Shown here in pieces: positions 14,697 through 22,431 of a stretch of DNA of 32,908 nucleotides. The notes below the pieces were generated by a model. The model saw only the letters and a program-made list of their open reading frames with translations. It made no database searches and had not been told where the DNA came from. The stretch is from JACCTH01 sp050741915 (lineage in GTDB: Bacteria; Actinomycetota; Acidimicrobiia; Spongiisociales; ZC4RG35): NCBI GenBank assembly GCA_050741915.1, contig JBOGEX010000096.1, positions 1 to 32,908 of the forward strand. The letters run 5' to 3'. The first letter of the stretch is position 1; the number at the start of each line of letters is the position of its first letter. A program made the translations under genes and the position numbers.

Positions 14697-16502
14697 CTAC
14701 GAGTCGGCGGCGCGGTCGTGGGCGGGCCCGCCGCGGTCGGGCTGAAGGTTGTAGGCGGATGCGATCAAACCGAGGTGGCTAAAGGCCTGTGGGAAGTTGC
14801 CGAGCATCCGGTTGGTATTGGGGTCGTACTCCTCGGCGAGAAGTCCGACGTCATTCCGCAAGCTCAGGAGGTGCTCAAAGCGAGTGCGCGCCTCCGCAAT
14901 GCTTCCGGACATTGCCAGCGCGTCGACCATCCAGAAAGAGCACAAGAGGAAGGCACCTTCGTGGCCCGGAAGTCCGTCCGACGTCTGATCCAACCGATAA
15001 CGAAGAAGCAAGTGCTCGTCGATCGAAAGCTCCCGCTTGACGGCATCGATTGTTCCCTGCACCCGAGGGTCGGTTATAGGGAGGAACCCGACCTGGGGAA
15101 TGAGGAGGAGGGCGGCGTCGAGGGCTGACGAACCATAAGACTGAGTGAAGGTGTTGCGCTGGGGGTCGTAGGCTCGGTCTTCGATCTCAGCTTGAACTTC
15201 CGACCTCAACGCTTCCCACCGCTCCAGCGGACCGTCGAGGGACCAACGCTTGATTGACTTGACGGCCCGGTCGAATGCCACCCATGTCATGAGCTTGGAA
15301 TGGGTGAAGTGACGAGGGTCGCCCCGCATCTCCCACAGTCCGCTATCGGGTTGTCGCCACTTTCCTTCCAGGTGGTCGAGTAGCAACTTCTCGAGATCCC
15401 ATACCGTCTCGCCGTGTTTCATGCCCATCCGACGGGCTGCGTAGATGGCATCCATCACCTCGCCGTAGACGTCGATTTGAAGTTGGCGATGGGCGGCGTT
15501 GCCGGTGCGGACCGGTCGCGAAGCCTCGTATCCCCCGAGCCATTCCAGATTGAGCTCTGGGAGGCGCCGCTCTCCCGCCACGCCATACATGATCTGCAAG
15601 TCTTCGGGATCACCGGCCACCGCCCGGAGCAGCCAGTCCCGCCAGGCAGTGGCCTCTTTCTGGTGACCCGCCATCATCAGTGCCTGCAGGGTGAATGTGG
15701 CATCGCGCAGCCAGACGAAGCGGTAGTCCCAGTTCCGAGATCCGCCCAGTTCCTCGGGCAAAGACGTGGTGGGGGCGGCAACTATTCCCCCGGTGGGGCC
15801 ATAGGTGAGAGCCTTGAGGATGATGAGAGACCGCTCCACCGCCTCGCTCCAGTCCCCCTCGTACGCACTGGTTCCGAGCCAATCTCGCCACCATTTCTCC
15901 GTTTGGGTGAGCGCGACTTCCGCATCGATGGGGGAGGGCGGCACCTGGTGGGAGGGATGCCAGGTGAGGACGAAAGGGACTCGATCCCCTTCGTTGACCG
16001 TGAACCTGGCAACCGAGGTCAGTCCCTCCCCGACGATCTCGACCGGAGTAGACAGGTTCAGCGCATCGGGGCCGCCCACCGCGAGAAGACTGCCGGGTGA
16101 GCGAGTGACCCAGGGGACGAGATGGCCGTAGTCGAAGCGAATCACGAGGTCCATGCGCATCTCGACCCGCCCCTTGACTCCCTCGACGATGCGGACCACG
16201 TCGGCGTTGCTGGCTCCGGTTCTGATCGGCATGGCGTCTATCAAGCGCACGGCGCCGCCATCTGTCTCCATATCGGTTTCGAGGACGAGAGTCCGGGGCC
16301 GGTACTGACGACGCACCCGACGTATGCCCCCCGCCGGGGCGATGCGCCAGCGACCGTTCTCCTCGTTCCCCAGCAAGGCACTGAAGGACGCGCCCGAGTC
16401 GAAGCGGGGAAAGCACAGCCAATCGATCGATCCGTCTCGGGCCACCAGTGCGGCTGTCTCGGTGTCTCCGATCAGCGCGTAATCCTCGATCGGCTTGCTC
16501 AT
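14697..16502 (-). CDS. Glycoside hydrolase family 15 protein (trehalase/glucoamylase-like)
   Basis: The protein starts MSKPIEDYALIGDTETAALVARDGSIDWLC, here split by key motifs: PIEDYALIGD and GSIDWLCFPRFDSGA, the typical N-terminal beta-sandwich of bacterial GH15 enzymes. The (alpha/alpha)6 catalytic part contains TTSLPEELGG, NWDYRFVWLRDA and LLCSFWMVDALA. GH15 proteins hydrolyse alpha-glucosidic bonds; several actinobacterial members are trehalases, others are uncharacterised, so the substrate is not settled. ATG 16502 gives 601 residues and starts at the conserved motif. The frame is open to 16709, but that extension lies in the promoter region and start of the divergent thioredoxin-fold gene. 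No signal peptide is seen, so it is probably cytoplasmic. The ribosome-binding site is weak. Confidence 0.88.
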   Translation of the reverse strand: MSKPIEDYALIGDTETAALVARDGSIDWLCFPRFDSGASFSALLGNEENGRWRIAPAGGIRRVRRQYRPRTLVLETDMETDGGAVRLIDAMPIRTGASNADVVRIVEGVKGRVEMRMDLVIRFDYGHLVPWVTRSPGSLLAVGGPDALNLSTPVEIVGEGLTSVARFTVNEGDRVPFVLTWHPSHQVPPSPIDAEVALTQTEKWWRDWLGTSAYEGDWSEAVERSLIILKALTYGPTGGIVAAPTTSLPEELGGSRNWDYRFVWLRDATFTLQALMMAGHQKEATAWRDWLLRAVAGDPEDLQIMYGVAGERRLPELNLEWLGGYEASRPVRTGNAAHRQLQIDVYGEVMDAIYAARRMGMKHGETVWDLEKLLLDHLEGKWRQPDSGLWEMRGDPRHFTHSKLMTWVAFDRAVKSIKRWSLDGPLERWEALRSEVQAEIEDRAYDPQRNTFTQSYGSSALDAALLLIPQVGFLPITDPRVQGTIDAVKRELSIDEHLLLRYRLDQTSDGLPGHEGAFLLCSFWMVDALAMSGSIAEARTRFEHLLSLRNDVGLLAEEYDPNTNRMLGNFPQAFSHLGLIASAYNLQPDRGGPAHDRAADS

Positions 16503-16571
16503 GAATCTCGAGCCGGTGGCGCCAAGCTCCGAGGCTAGAAGGGCGGGGTGCCTAGGCTGGAAGGGGCTCGA

Positions 16572-16931
16572 ATGAGCGATCTCTCCTGGCGAATCATCAT
16601 CCTCGGAGTTGTGGCGGTCGCTGCGCTCTTCTCGATCTGGCGATCTAGTCAATCCAAACGAGCAAAGCCTGTGCATGTGGCTCGTTCTGATCTGGGACCG
16701 GGAGTGCACTTCTTCTCATCGGAGACCTGCGCCACCTGCCTGGATACCCGCCGGGTGCTGCAATCCGTTTACGGCGACGCTTTTAGGGAGGTCCGCTTCG
16801 AGGACGATCCCGCCGGCTTCGGCAGCTTTGCCGTTTCGTCGGTGCCAACAATCTTCGTGCTGGGACCGGATGGGAATGGCATTCGTCTCGAAGGAGTTCC
16901 CTCTCCTCGCCAGCTCAGGTCCGATCCTTGA
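16572..16931 (+). CDS. Membrane-anchored thioredoxin-fold protein with CATC motif
   Basis: The 119-residue protein has one N-terminal membrane segment (about residues 7-23), then a compact thioredoxin-like domain. FFSSETCATCLDTRRVL carries the CxxC pair (Cys53, Cys56) and VSSVPTIFVLGPDG carries the cis-Pro loop before the last strands. It probably acts as an extracytoplasmic or membrane-proximal thiol-disulfide oxidoreductase; the partner is unknown. ATG 16572 is preferred because AAGGGG lies 5 bases upstream. It diverges from the GH15 gene with 69 bases between starts, and DUF3499 follows 31 bases later on the same strand. Confidence 0.8.
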   Translation: MSDLSWRIIILGVVAVAALFSIWRSSQSKRAKPVHVARSDLGPGVHFFSSETCATCLDTRRVLQSVYGDAFREVRFEDDPAGFGSFAVSSVPTIFVLGPDGNGIRLEGVPSPRQLRSDP

Positions 16932-16962
16932 ACGGCCGCGACCGAATCCCTACCGTGCGAAC

Positions 16963-17181
16963 ATGTTCCCGAGCTGCCTGCGTTGTTCGGCGCCCGCCGG
17001 CGCGATGATGTTGTACTCCTATCCGGACCAGCACATGTGGATCGAAGAACTGGCAGTGAGCGAGGTCCCCTCTTACGCGCTATGCGTCGAGCATGCCTCC
17101 CGGCTGAGCCCGCCGCGGGGTTGGAAGCTCACCGATCGCCGCCATGTTGCTCGGCTTTTCGCCCCACTCGAAGTGGCATAG
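16963..17181 (+). CDS. DUF3499 family small protein
   Basis: The 72-residue product matches the actinobacterial DUF3499 pattern: an N-terminal CxxC (CLRC, Cys5/Cys8), a central aromatic stretch (MMLYSYPDQHMWIEEL), then YALCVEHASRLSPPRGWKL. The last part corresponds to the conserved CxxHxxRLxxPxGW motif. The Cys/Cys/Cys/His set suggests a bound metal, probably zinc. Function is unknown. As I recall, the family lies near the manB and whiB2 genes in mycobacteria and streptomycetes, which fits its place here. Upstream in-frame sequence back to 16609 overlaps the thioredoxin-fold gene and is not needed. The next small gene starts 3 bases after its stop. Confidence 0.85.
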   Translation: MFPSCLRCSAPAGAMMLYSYPDQHMWIEELAVSEVPSYALCVEHASRLSPPRGWKLTDRRHVARLFAPLEVA

Positions 17182-17184
17182 GCC

Positions 17185-17454
17185 GTGGCGCTCGGCCGCG
17201 ATCTCCTCGACGCGGTCCGCGACCTCGACCCCCACGACCTGCGCCGCCTGCTGATCCTCACCCAGGCCCAGATCGAGCGAGACGGGGTCTTTAGTTCCGC
17301 CACCCGGCCGAAAGTGCGCCTTCGCAGCCAGATGGTGCGATGCGGCAAGGCCAACTGCTCGGCCTGCCCCCACGGGCCCTACTGGTACGCGGTCTGGTGG
17401 GAGGAGGGTCGTCGCCGCACCCGCTACGTCGGCCGCCTCCTCGACGAGGAATAG
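17185..17454 (+). CDS. Small Cys-rich protein, DUF6788-like
   Basis: The 89-residue protein has an N-terminal helical part (DLLDAVRDLDPHDLRRLLILTQ) and a C-terminal motif MVRCGKANCSACPHGPYWYAVWW, given here in two parts: RCGKANCSAC (Cys53, Cys58, Cys61) and PHGPYWYAVWWEEG, then RRRTRYVGRL. This closely recalls DUF6788-type proteins, small Cys-containing proteins of unknown function that I associate with mobile or accessory contexts. GTG 17185 follows the DUF3499 stop by 3 bases, with no good ribosome site of its own. A 51-base near-perfect palindrome begins 9 bases after its stop. Family name is from memory; coding status is supported by the conserved motif and high-G+C codon usage. Confidence 0.7.
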   Translation: MALGRDLLDAVRDLDPHDLRRLLILTQAQIERDGVFSSATRPKVRLRSQMVRCGKANCSACPHGPYWYAVWWEEGRRRTRYVGRLLDEE

Positions 17455-17462
17455 GTCCCTCC

Positions 17463-17513
17463 CCTTCTTGCGTAATCCGGCACGGTAAACCGTGCCGGAT
17501 TTACGCAAGAAGG
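17463..17513. repeat. 51-base near-perfect palindrome (24/25-base arms)
   Basis: The left arm 17463-17486 (CCTTCTTGCGTAATCCGG, then CACGGT) is the reverse complement of the right arm 17489-17513 except for one extra A in the right arm (TTTACGC against GTAATCC). Only AA lies between them, so as RNA it would fold to a stem of about 23 pairs with a TAAA loop. No U-tract follows on either strand (AAAACGGGG on the right), and the stem is longer than usual for an intrinsic terminator. It may be a transcription stop, an RNA-processing site, or an inserted palindromic element. Confidence 0.85.
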
Positions 17514-17539
17514 AAAACGGGGTTAAAGGCGGGCGCGGG

Positions 17540-17545
17540 TACACT
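17540..17545 (+). promoter_or_regulatory. Possible -10 element (TACACT) for the zinc-ribbon gene
   Basis: TACACT fits the TANNNT -10 consensus and lies 9 bases before the ATG at 17555. Transcription would start about 3 bases before the ATG, giving an essentially leaderless mRNA. This agrees with the lack of a Shine-Dalgarno sequence. No -35 box is recognisable. Confidence 0.4.
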
Positions 17546-17554
17546 TCCCGGCCC

Positions 17555-17731
17555 ATGGACTGCCCCCAGTGTGGCGCGGCCGATGTCATCGAGATCAAGC
17601 ATCGGTTGCCTGATGACTCCGAGGTTCAATTCTTCTCCTGCCACCGTTGCGAGGAGAAGTGGTGGGATCGTTCCGGTGACCAACTCAACTTGAAGGAGAT
17701 TCTCGAGCTGGTCCGCAAGGCTCGGGCCTGA
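17555..17731 (+). CDS. Small zinc-ribbon protein
   Basis: The 58-residue product has CPQCG (Cys3, Cys6) and, 23 residues on, CHRC (Cys29, Cys32), with FFSCHRCEEKWWDRSG between strands. This is a single zinc ribbon resembling the C-terminal ribbon of TFIIS and RNA polymerase subunit M. A helical tail, LKEILELVRKA, ends it. It may bind nucleic acid or RNA polymerase, but no function is established from sequence. In-frame sequence upstream to 17492 runs through the palindrome and is unlikely to be coding. A leaderless start is likely. The large membrane protein begins 3 bases after its stop. Confidence 0.75.
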   Translation: MDCPQCGAADVIEIKHRLPDDSEVQFFSCHRCEEKWWDRSGDQLNLKEILELVRKARA

Positions 17732-17734
17732 GCC

Positions 17735-20152
17735 TTGCAGCTCGGCACACTTGAACGCTTGAAGGGCCAGCTGCGAATACCCCCGAAGGTAGGTCCGAGC
17801 GGATCTGGTTTGAAACGCTGGCTTCCGCTAATAGTCGGAGTCGGGATCTCTCTCGCCATCCTCGCCGTCCTCAATCCGCGCCTTCTCCTCTCAGCGACGA
17901 CGCCGACTGGCGGCGACATGGCCGCCCACGTCGCCGTTCCCGCCTACCTGCGCGATGTCCTGCTGCCCCAGGGACGGATCCTTGGCTGGTCGATGGATTG
18001 GTTTGCCGGCTATCCAGTCTTTTACTTCTACTTCCCGCTGCCGTCACTGGTGGTCGTCCTTCTCGACCTCGTCCTTCCCTACGGGGTTGCCTTCAAACTG
18101 GTGACCGTCGCTGGCCTGCTCGCCACGCCGCCCGCTACCTATTTCCTCGCCCGCAGCATCCGCTGCGGGCGAGCGGTGTCGACGATCGCCGCCGCCGGTG
18201 GAGCTGTCTTCATCTTCATGGAAAGCTTCACGATCTACGGCGCCAATGTGCTTTCCACGATGGCGGGCGAGTTCTCTTTCTCCTGGTCGTTCGCGTTGTC
18301 GCTCGTATACCTGGGACTCCTGATCAGAGCCGTTCGCGACTCGCCCCGATATATCGGTCCGGCCATGTTGGTGCTGGCGGCGTCGATTCTCTGCCACATC
18401 ATCACCACCATCGCCTTCATGCTCGCCAGCCTGGCGGTTCTTTTTTGGAAGAGAGCTTGGCGGCGGGCACTGCCCATTTGGGCGGGCGGTTTTGCGATCT
18501 CCGCCTTCTGGTTCCTGCCGCTGCTGGCGCGGCTCGGATTCAGCTCGGATATGGCGTGGACGCCGCTGCGGACCTGGGACGACCTCTTTCCCCTTGAGAT
18601 TTGGCTTCTCTTGCCCGCGGCGGTGGCGGGCGCCATCTGGCTCTTTCGCCGCACCCAGCGAGCTCTTCCCATTCTCGTGCTCACGGTCTCCCCACTGATC
18701 TACTACCCGCTTCCTTTCGCCCTCCCCGAACTCTTTCCAGGAATCTTCAACGTTCGCTGGAAGCTGTGGAACGGACGCCTGCTTCCGTTCTGGTATTTCG
18801 GCGCCACCTTCTTTGCCGCCATCGGGGTCGGAGCACTCTGCATGTGGCTCGCGCGACGGCTCCCGGATCGGATCTCGGGTCTCGTCCCGAGAGTGCTGCT
18901 GCTCGCCACGGGGACGGTGGCCGTGGTCTTGGTCCAGCGTGAGGCGAATCTGCCCCGCTACTTGCCTTGGACGATCGGGATCGTTTTAGCCGGCGCCCTC
19001 TTGTTGTCGATGTTGTGGTTGAAACCAGTCGACAGCAGATCATTCATGGCGCTGACCGGAGCCGGTGTGCTCGCTCTCGGCGCCCTGGCCGGGATCACGA
19101 TCATGAATGGTTGGGCGCGCTGGAACTTCGCCGGCTACGAGGGAAAGGCGAAATGGCCCGAGTACGAAGCGCTGATGGAAACCACTGTGACCCTTCCCGC
19201 CGGGCGGATTCAGTGGGAGTACGCCAAGACCATGAACGACTATGGCTCGCCGATGGCGCTGATGTTGATCCCGTACTGGACCCAAGAAGACTTCGGGTCC
19301 ATGGAAGGCTTGTTCTTCGAGTCGTCGCTATCGACTCCGTTTCACTTTCTCAACCAGGCCGAGACCAGCAAGGATCCCTCAAGCCCTATCCCCGGACTCG
19401 ACTATCACCGCTTTGACTTCACCCGCGGTGTGCCGCACATGCAGCTCTTCGGAATCGATTACTACGTGAGCTACACCCCGGAGGCGGAGGCAGTCGCTGA
19501 CGCTCGGGCCGAGCTGACCGAGGTCGCTAGCACTCCTCCCTTCACCTTCTATGAGGTGGCGAACTCGGACCTGGTGGTCGCCGCCGACTACATGCCGGCG
19601 GTATACGAAGGACCGGCGAACAGCTTGATAGCCCGACTCCTCGGCGTCTTCGGCATCGGCAGCGGAGACGGCCGGGGCACGTTCGAGGAGTTCTCGCTCG
19701 ACTGGTATGGAAGGATCGAGCTCCTCGATCGCTGGATTGCCACCGATGGCCCCGAGGATTGGCCGCGGGTCAATTCGACAGAACAGCTTGCCAACAGTCC
19801 CCGCCTCACCGAGCAGGAAGTCAGGATTACGAGCGTTGTGCTGGACGAGGACCGGGTTTCCTTTCGGACCAATGCCATCGGCGTTCCTCATCTGGTCAAG
19901 GTTTCCTACTTTCCCAACTGGCAAGCGACCGGCGCTGACGGGCCGTATCACGCCGGACCTTCGTTCATGATCGTGATCCCGACCGAGAACGAGGTGACGC
20001 TCTCATTCGGCAATACTGTTGTCGAGAACCTGGGTTGGCTCCTCACGCTCGGAGGAGTTGTGGTGGCATTGCTCCTCATCGTCCGCAATCGCATCAATGG
20101 AATCGGAGGCGACGCGAACGGACTCAAGACCCGCGGGGTATTCGGCCGCTAA
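17735..20152 (+). CDS. Large polytopic membrane protein, PTPS-related / GT-C-like
   Basis: The 805-residue protein has about a dozen hydrophobic segments in its first 460 residues, starting with LPLIVGVGISLAILAVL. Early loops carry TPTGGDMAAHVAVPAYLRD and WFAGYPVFYFYFPLPS. Such acidic and aromatic first-loop motifs are typical of GT-C glycosyltransferases and of the "6-pyruvoyl-tetrahydropterin synthase-related" membrane family; that name does not imply a pterin reaction. A large extracytoplasmic region (about 470-770) follows, then a C-terminal helix (NLGWLLTLGGVVVALLLIV). A polyprenyl-phosphate-sugar-dependent transfer is plausible but unproven. The start is uncertain: TTG 17735 is given, and TTG 17810 just before KRWLPLIVG is an alternative. 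Its last 29 bases overlap the convergent GT2 gene, which could make the sugar-lipid donor it uses. Confidence 0.85.
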   Translation: MQLGTLERLKGQLRIPPKVGPSGSGLKRWLPLIVGVGISLAILAVLNPRLLLSATTPTGGDMAAHVAVPAYLRDVLLPQGRILGWSMDWFAGYPVFYFYFPLPSLVVVLLDLVLPYGVAFKLVTVAGLLATPPATYFLARSIRCGRAVSTIAAAGGAVFIFMESFTIYGANVLSTMAGEFSFSWSFALSLVYLGLLIRAVRDSPRYIGPAMLVLAASILCHIITTIAFMLASLAVLFWKRAWRRALPIWAGGFAISAFWFLPLLARLGFSSDMAWTPLRTWDDLFPLEIWLLLPAAVAGAIWLFRRTQRALPILVLTVSPLIYYPLPFALPELFPGIFNVRWKLWNGRLLPFWYFGATFFAAIGVGALCMWLARRLPDRISGLVPRVLLLATGTVAVVLVQREANLPRYLPWTIGIVLAGALLLSMLWLKPVDSRSFMALTGAGVLALGALAGITIMNGWARWNFAGYEGKAKWPEYEALMETTVTLPAGRIQWEYAKTMNDYGSPMALMLIPYWTQEDFGSMEGLFFESSLSTPFHFLNQAETSKDPSSPIPGLDYHRFDFTRGVPHMQLFGIDYYVSYTPEAEAVADARAELTEVASTPPFTFYEVANSDLVVAADYMPAVYEGPANSLIARLLGVFGIGSGDGRGTFEEFSLDWYGRIELLDRWIATDGPEDWPRVNSTEQLANSPRLTEQEVRITSVVLDEDRVSFRTNAIGVPHLVKVSYFPNWQATGADGPYHAGPSFMIVIPTENEVTLSFGNTVVENLGWLLTLGGVVVALLLIVRNRINGIGGDANGLKTRGVFGR

Positions 20153-20858
20153 CGGTCCACCACCAGAGCCGGAGGGTGTCCCGGCCCATCTGCCACAGCA
20201 TCACCACCCGCAGTGGGGCGGTTGACGCGCTTTCTCCCAGTTCCACGGCTGCTTCCTTCAACTTCATTCCGGATCGGTGGGCACGCAGGAGCATCTCCAG
20301 GTCGTACGCATAACCGTGAATGCGCATCTGGGGAAGCACTCCTTCGATCACCGGTCGGCGCAAGATCTTGAGACCGGTTTGCGACTCTGAGACCGGGAGC
20401 CGGAAGACCCCCACGGTCAACAAGGTGAAGATCCGGCTCAGGATGCGGCGAGCCAACGGGTAGCGACCACCGGCCATCGACTTTCGTTTTGCTCCCACCA
20501 AGAGGTCAACCCCTTCCATCTGCCCGACGAGGGGGAGAACCTGCTCGGGTGGTAGGTCGAGATCGGCATCGAGAAACAGCACGAGCTCGGCAGTAGTAGC
20601 CCTGGCGCCGGTAAAGAGCGCTTCTCCTTTTCCCCGATTGACGTCGTGGCGGATTACCCGGGTCATGGGCAAATCCGCGGCCGACCTGGTGGCTTCCTGA
20701 TAGGTCCGATCGGTGCTGCCGTCGTCTACCACCACTATCTCCACCGTACCGAGAGGAGCGAGAGCCCTTCGGACCCTTTGCACGTTGTCGGCGATGACGG
20801 GGCCGAGGTTGTAGGCCGGCAAGACGACAGAGAAGTCGGGCCGGCCAGGTGGGGTCAT
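20124..20858 (-). CDS. Glycosyltransferase family 2 (polyprenyl-phosphate sugar synthase type)
   Basis: The 244-residue protein is a GT-A fold transferase resembling dolichyl/polyprenyl-phosphate mannose or glucose synthases. FSVVLPAYNLG begins the fold, VEIVVVDDGSTDRT is the nucleotide-binding site, NRGKGEALFTGA follows and FLDADLDLPPE carries the DxD-type metal site. TGLKILRR and a YAYDLEMLLRAH segment near the acceptor complete it. It lacks the C-terminal membrane helices some relatives have. It probably loads a sugar from UDP- or GDP-sugar onto a polyprenyl phosphate. The ATG at 20858 has an AAAGAAAG purine run directly upstream. It is convergent with the GT-C-like gene (29-base overlap) and divergent from phosphomannomutase. 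Confidence 0.9.
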   Translation of the reverse strand: MTPPGRPDFSVVLPAYNLGPVIADNVQRVRRALAPLGTVEIVVVDDGSTDRTYQEATRSAADLPMTRVIRHDVNRGKGEALFTGARATTAELVLFLDADLDLPPEQVLPLVGQMEGVDLLVGAKRKSMAGGRYPLARRILSRIFTLLTVGVFRLPVSESQTGLKILRRPVIEGVLPQMRIHGYAYDLEMLLRAHRSGMKLKEAAVELGESASTAPLRVVMLWQMGRDTLRLWWWTVSGRIPRGS

Positions 20859-20909
20859 CTTTCTTTGATACTAAGTCCGAGGCTCTTCTCGTCCAGATAA
20901 TGTGCCAGA

Positions 20910-20915
20910 TAGCGT
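20910..20915 (+). promoter_or_regulatory. Possible -10 element (TAGCGT) of the phosphomannomutase operon
   Basis: TAGCGT fits TANNNT and lies 6 bases before the GTG at 20922, so transcription could begin at the start codon itself. No Shine-Dalgarno is visible, consistent with a leaderless transcript heading the manB to ahcY run. No -35 box is clear. Confidence 0.35.
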
Positions 20916-20921
20916 GATTCT

Positions 20922-22265
20922 GTGAGCGGGGTCTTCAAGGCATACGACATTCGAGGGCGCACCGATACCGGTGAGCTGACTCCAGCTCTTGCTCGTCGCA
21001 TTGGCGCTGCTTTCGTGCAGCTGCTTTCGGCCCGCGAAGTGGCAGTCGGTTGGGACTGTCGTGCTTCCTCACCTGAGATGGCGTCGGCAATAAACGACGG
21101 CATCACCAACGCTGGCGCTTCGGTTCTCTCTCTGGGGGAGGTTCCGACGGACCTCGTCTACTACGTCTCCGGCAGTCGAGGGCTGCCCGGAGTCATGATC
21201 ACAGCGTCCCACAACCCCTCGAACTACAACGGCATCAAGCTCTGTCGGGCAGGGGCGGCTCCAGTCGGTCAGGACACGGGCCTTTCCGAGATCGAGAAGA
21301 TGTTGACCGAACCTCTGCCGTCGCGCGGTCGCACTGGCGACGTGCGAGCTTTCGATGCCCGACCCGGATACGTCGATCATCTGCTCTCGATCGTCGACGA
21401 GGGGGCCATGAAGCCTTTGCGGGTGGCCGTCGATGGTGGGAACGGGATGGCGGGGGCGGTGATCCACCAGGTCTTTGCCAGGATCCCGCCGGAGCTGATC
21501 GGGCTGTATCTCGAGCCGGATGGAACCTTTCCGAATCATCCGGCCGACCCTTTGCAACCGGAGAACCTCGTCGATCTGGTGGCACTGGTTGGCTCGGAAA
21601 AGGCGGATCTCGGGGTTGCTTTCGATGGCGACGCCGATAGAGCATTCTTCGTCGACGATCAGGGGGAACCTCTCTCGGGAAGCAGCACAACTGCGCTCAT
21701 TGCCCGATGGTTTCTTGCCCGGCAACCCGGAGCCACGATCGTGCACAATCTCATCACCTCTCGGGCCGTCCCCGAGTTGGTGACCAAACTCGGCGGGAAG
21801 CCAATCCGCACCCGGGTCGGCCATTCGTTCATCAAGCAAGTCATGGCGGAAACTGGAGCGGTCTTTGGAGGCGAGCACTCGGGCCATTACTACTTCGCTG
21901 CCAACTTCCGCGCCGACTCCGGCATGCTGGCGATGCTCGTCCTCCTGCAACTACTTTCGGAGTCGGGACGCAAGCTCTCCGAGCTGCGCATCGAAGTCGA
22001 ACCGTACGCATCGTCGGGAGAGATCAACATTCGCACAGATGACCAGACGGGCGCGGTCGAACGGGTCGCCGAGGCATTTCCCGAGGCGGCGGTCGATCGA
22101 CTGGACGGCCTCACCATGTCCTGGCCCGATCGCTGGTTCAACATCCGTGCGTCCAATACCGAGCCGTTGCTGCGCCTCAACGTGGAAGGCCCCAATGAAG
22201 AGGCGGTGGCAGAGTTGAGTGGACGGGTGCGGGCGGTGATCGGAGGTAGCAATGCCGCTCATTGA
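20922..22265 (+). CDS. manB: Phosphomannomutase / phosphoglucomutase
   Basis: This alpha-D-phosphohexomutase interconverts hexose-6- and hexose-1-phosphates, supplying mannose-1-phosphate for GDP-mannose or glucose-1-phosphate for UDP-glucose. All four domain signatures are present: phosphoserine loop ITASHNPSNYNGIK (Ser96), metal loop DGDADRAFFVD, sugar-binding GGEHSGHYYF and phosphate-binding RASNTEPLLRL. The 447 residues are normal. The GTG at 20922 begins VFKAYDIRGRT, the usual N-terminus. Its end overlaps the Trm112-like gene by 14 bases, and PGI/PMI follows, so successive sugar-phosphate steps are encoded together. Specificity for mannose versus glucose cannot be decided; many members use both. 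Confidence 0.93.
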   Translation: MSGVFKAYDIRGRTDTGELTPALARRIGAAFVQLLSAREVAVGWDCRASSPEMASAINDGITNAGASVLSLGEVPTDLVYYVSGSRGLPGVMITASHNPSNYNGIKLCRAGAAPVGQDTGLSEIEKMLTEPLPSRGRTGDVRAFDARPGYVDHLLSIVDEGAMKPLRVAVDGGNGMAGAVIHQVFARIPPELIGLYLEPDGTFPNHPADPLQPENLVDLVALVGSEKADLGVAFDGDADRAFFVDDQGEPLSGSSTTALIARWFLARQPGATIVHNLITSRAVPELVTKLGGKPIRTRVGHSFIKQVMAETGAVFGGEHSGHYYFAANFRADSGMLAMLVLLQLLSESGRKLSELRIEVEPYASSGEINIRTDDQTGAVERVAEAFPEAAVDRLDGLTMSWPDRWFNIRASNTEPLLRLNVEGPNEEAVAELSGRVRAVIGGSNAAH

Positions 22266-22431
22266 CCCCTTGCTAGCGGAGATCTTGGTTTGTCCGGTAG
22301 ATCAAGGAGACCTCGACCAGGATGAAGCTGCTTCGAGGCTCGTCTGTCAGGCCTGTGGGAGGCGATACCCCGTGACCGACGGGATACCGGTGATGTTGGT
22401 GGAGGAGGCGGAGCTGCCGGATGGCAGTTGA
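22252..22431 (+). CDS. Trm112/UPF0434-like small zinc-binding protein
   Basis: This 59-residue gene is wedged between and overlaps its neighbours: 14 bases with manB and 11 with PGI/PMI. ATG 22252 has an excellent GGAGG 5 bases upstream. The protein reads LLAEILVCPVDQGDL, then LVCQACGRRYPVTDGIPVML. That is the Trm112/UPF0434 pattern, with CP near the start, a CxxC pair and the characteristic Y/FPVxDGIPxML ending. Trm112 proteins activate methyltransferases in eukaryotes and archaea; the role of short bacterial relatives in this operon is unknown. As I recall, streptomycetes have a gene of this family at the same position between manB and the SIS-domain isomerase. Confidence 0.85.
   Translation: MPLIDPLLAEILVCPVDQGDLDQDEAASRLVCQACGRRYPVTDGIPVMLVEEAELPDGS

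Noticed and set aside
14551..15128. Forward-strand open frames across the DUF5719-GH15 gap
   Set aside because: They run from the structured intergenic region into the antisense of GH15 and have no motif support.
16609..16962. N-terminal extension of DUF3499 from TTG 16609
   Set aside because: It overlaps the thioredoxin-fold gene in another frame; the family's normal length starts at ATG 16963.
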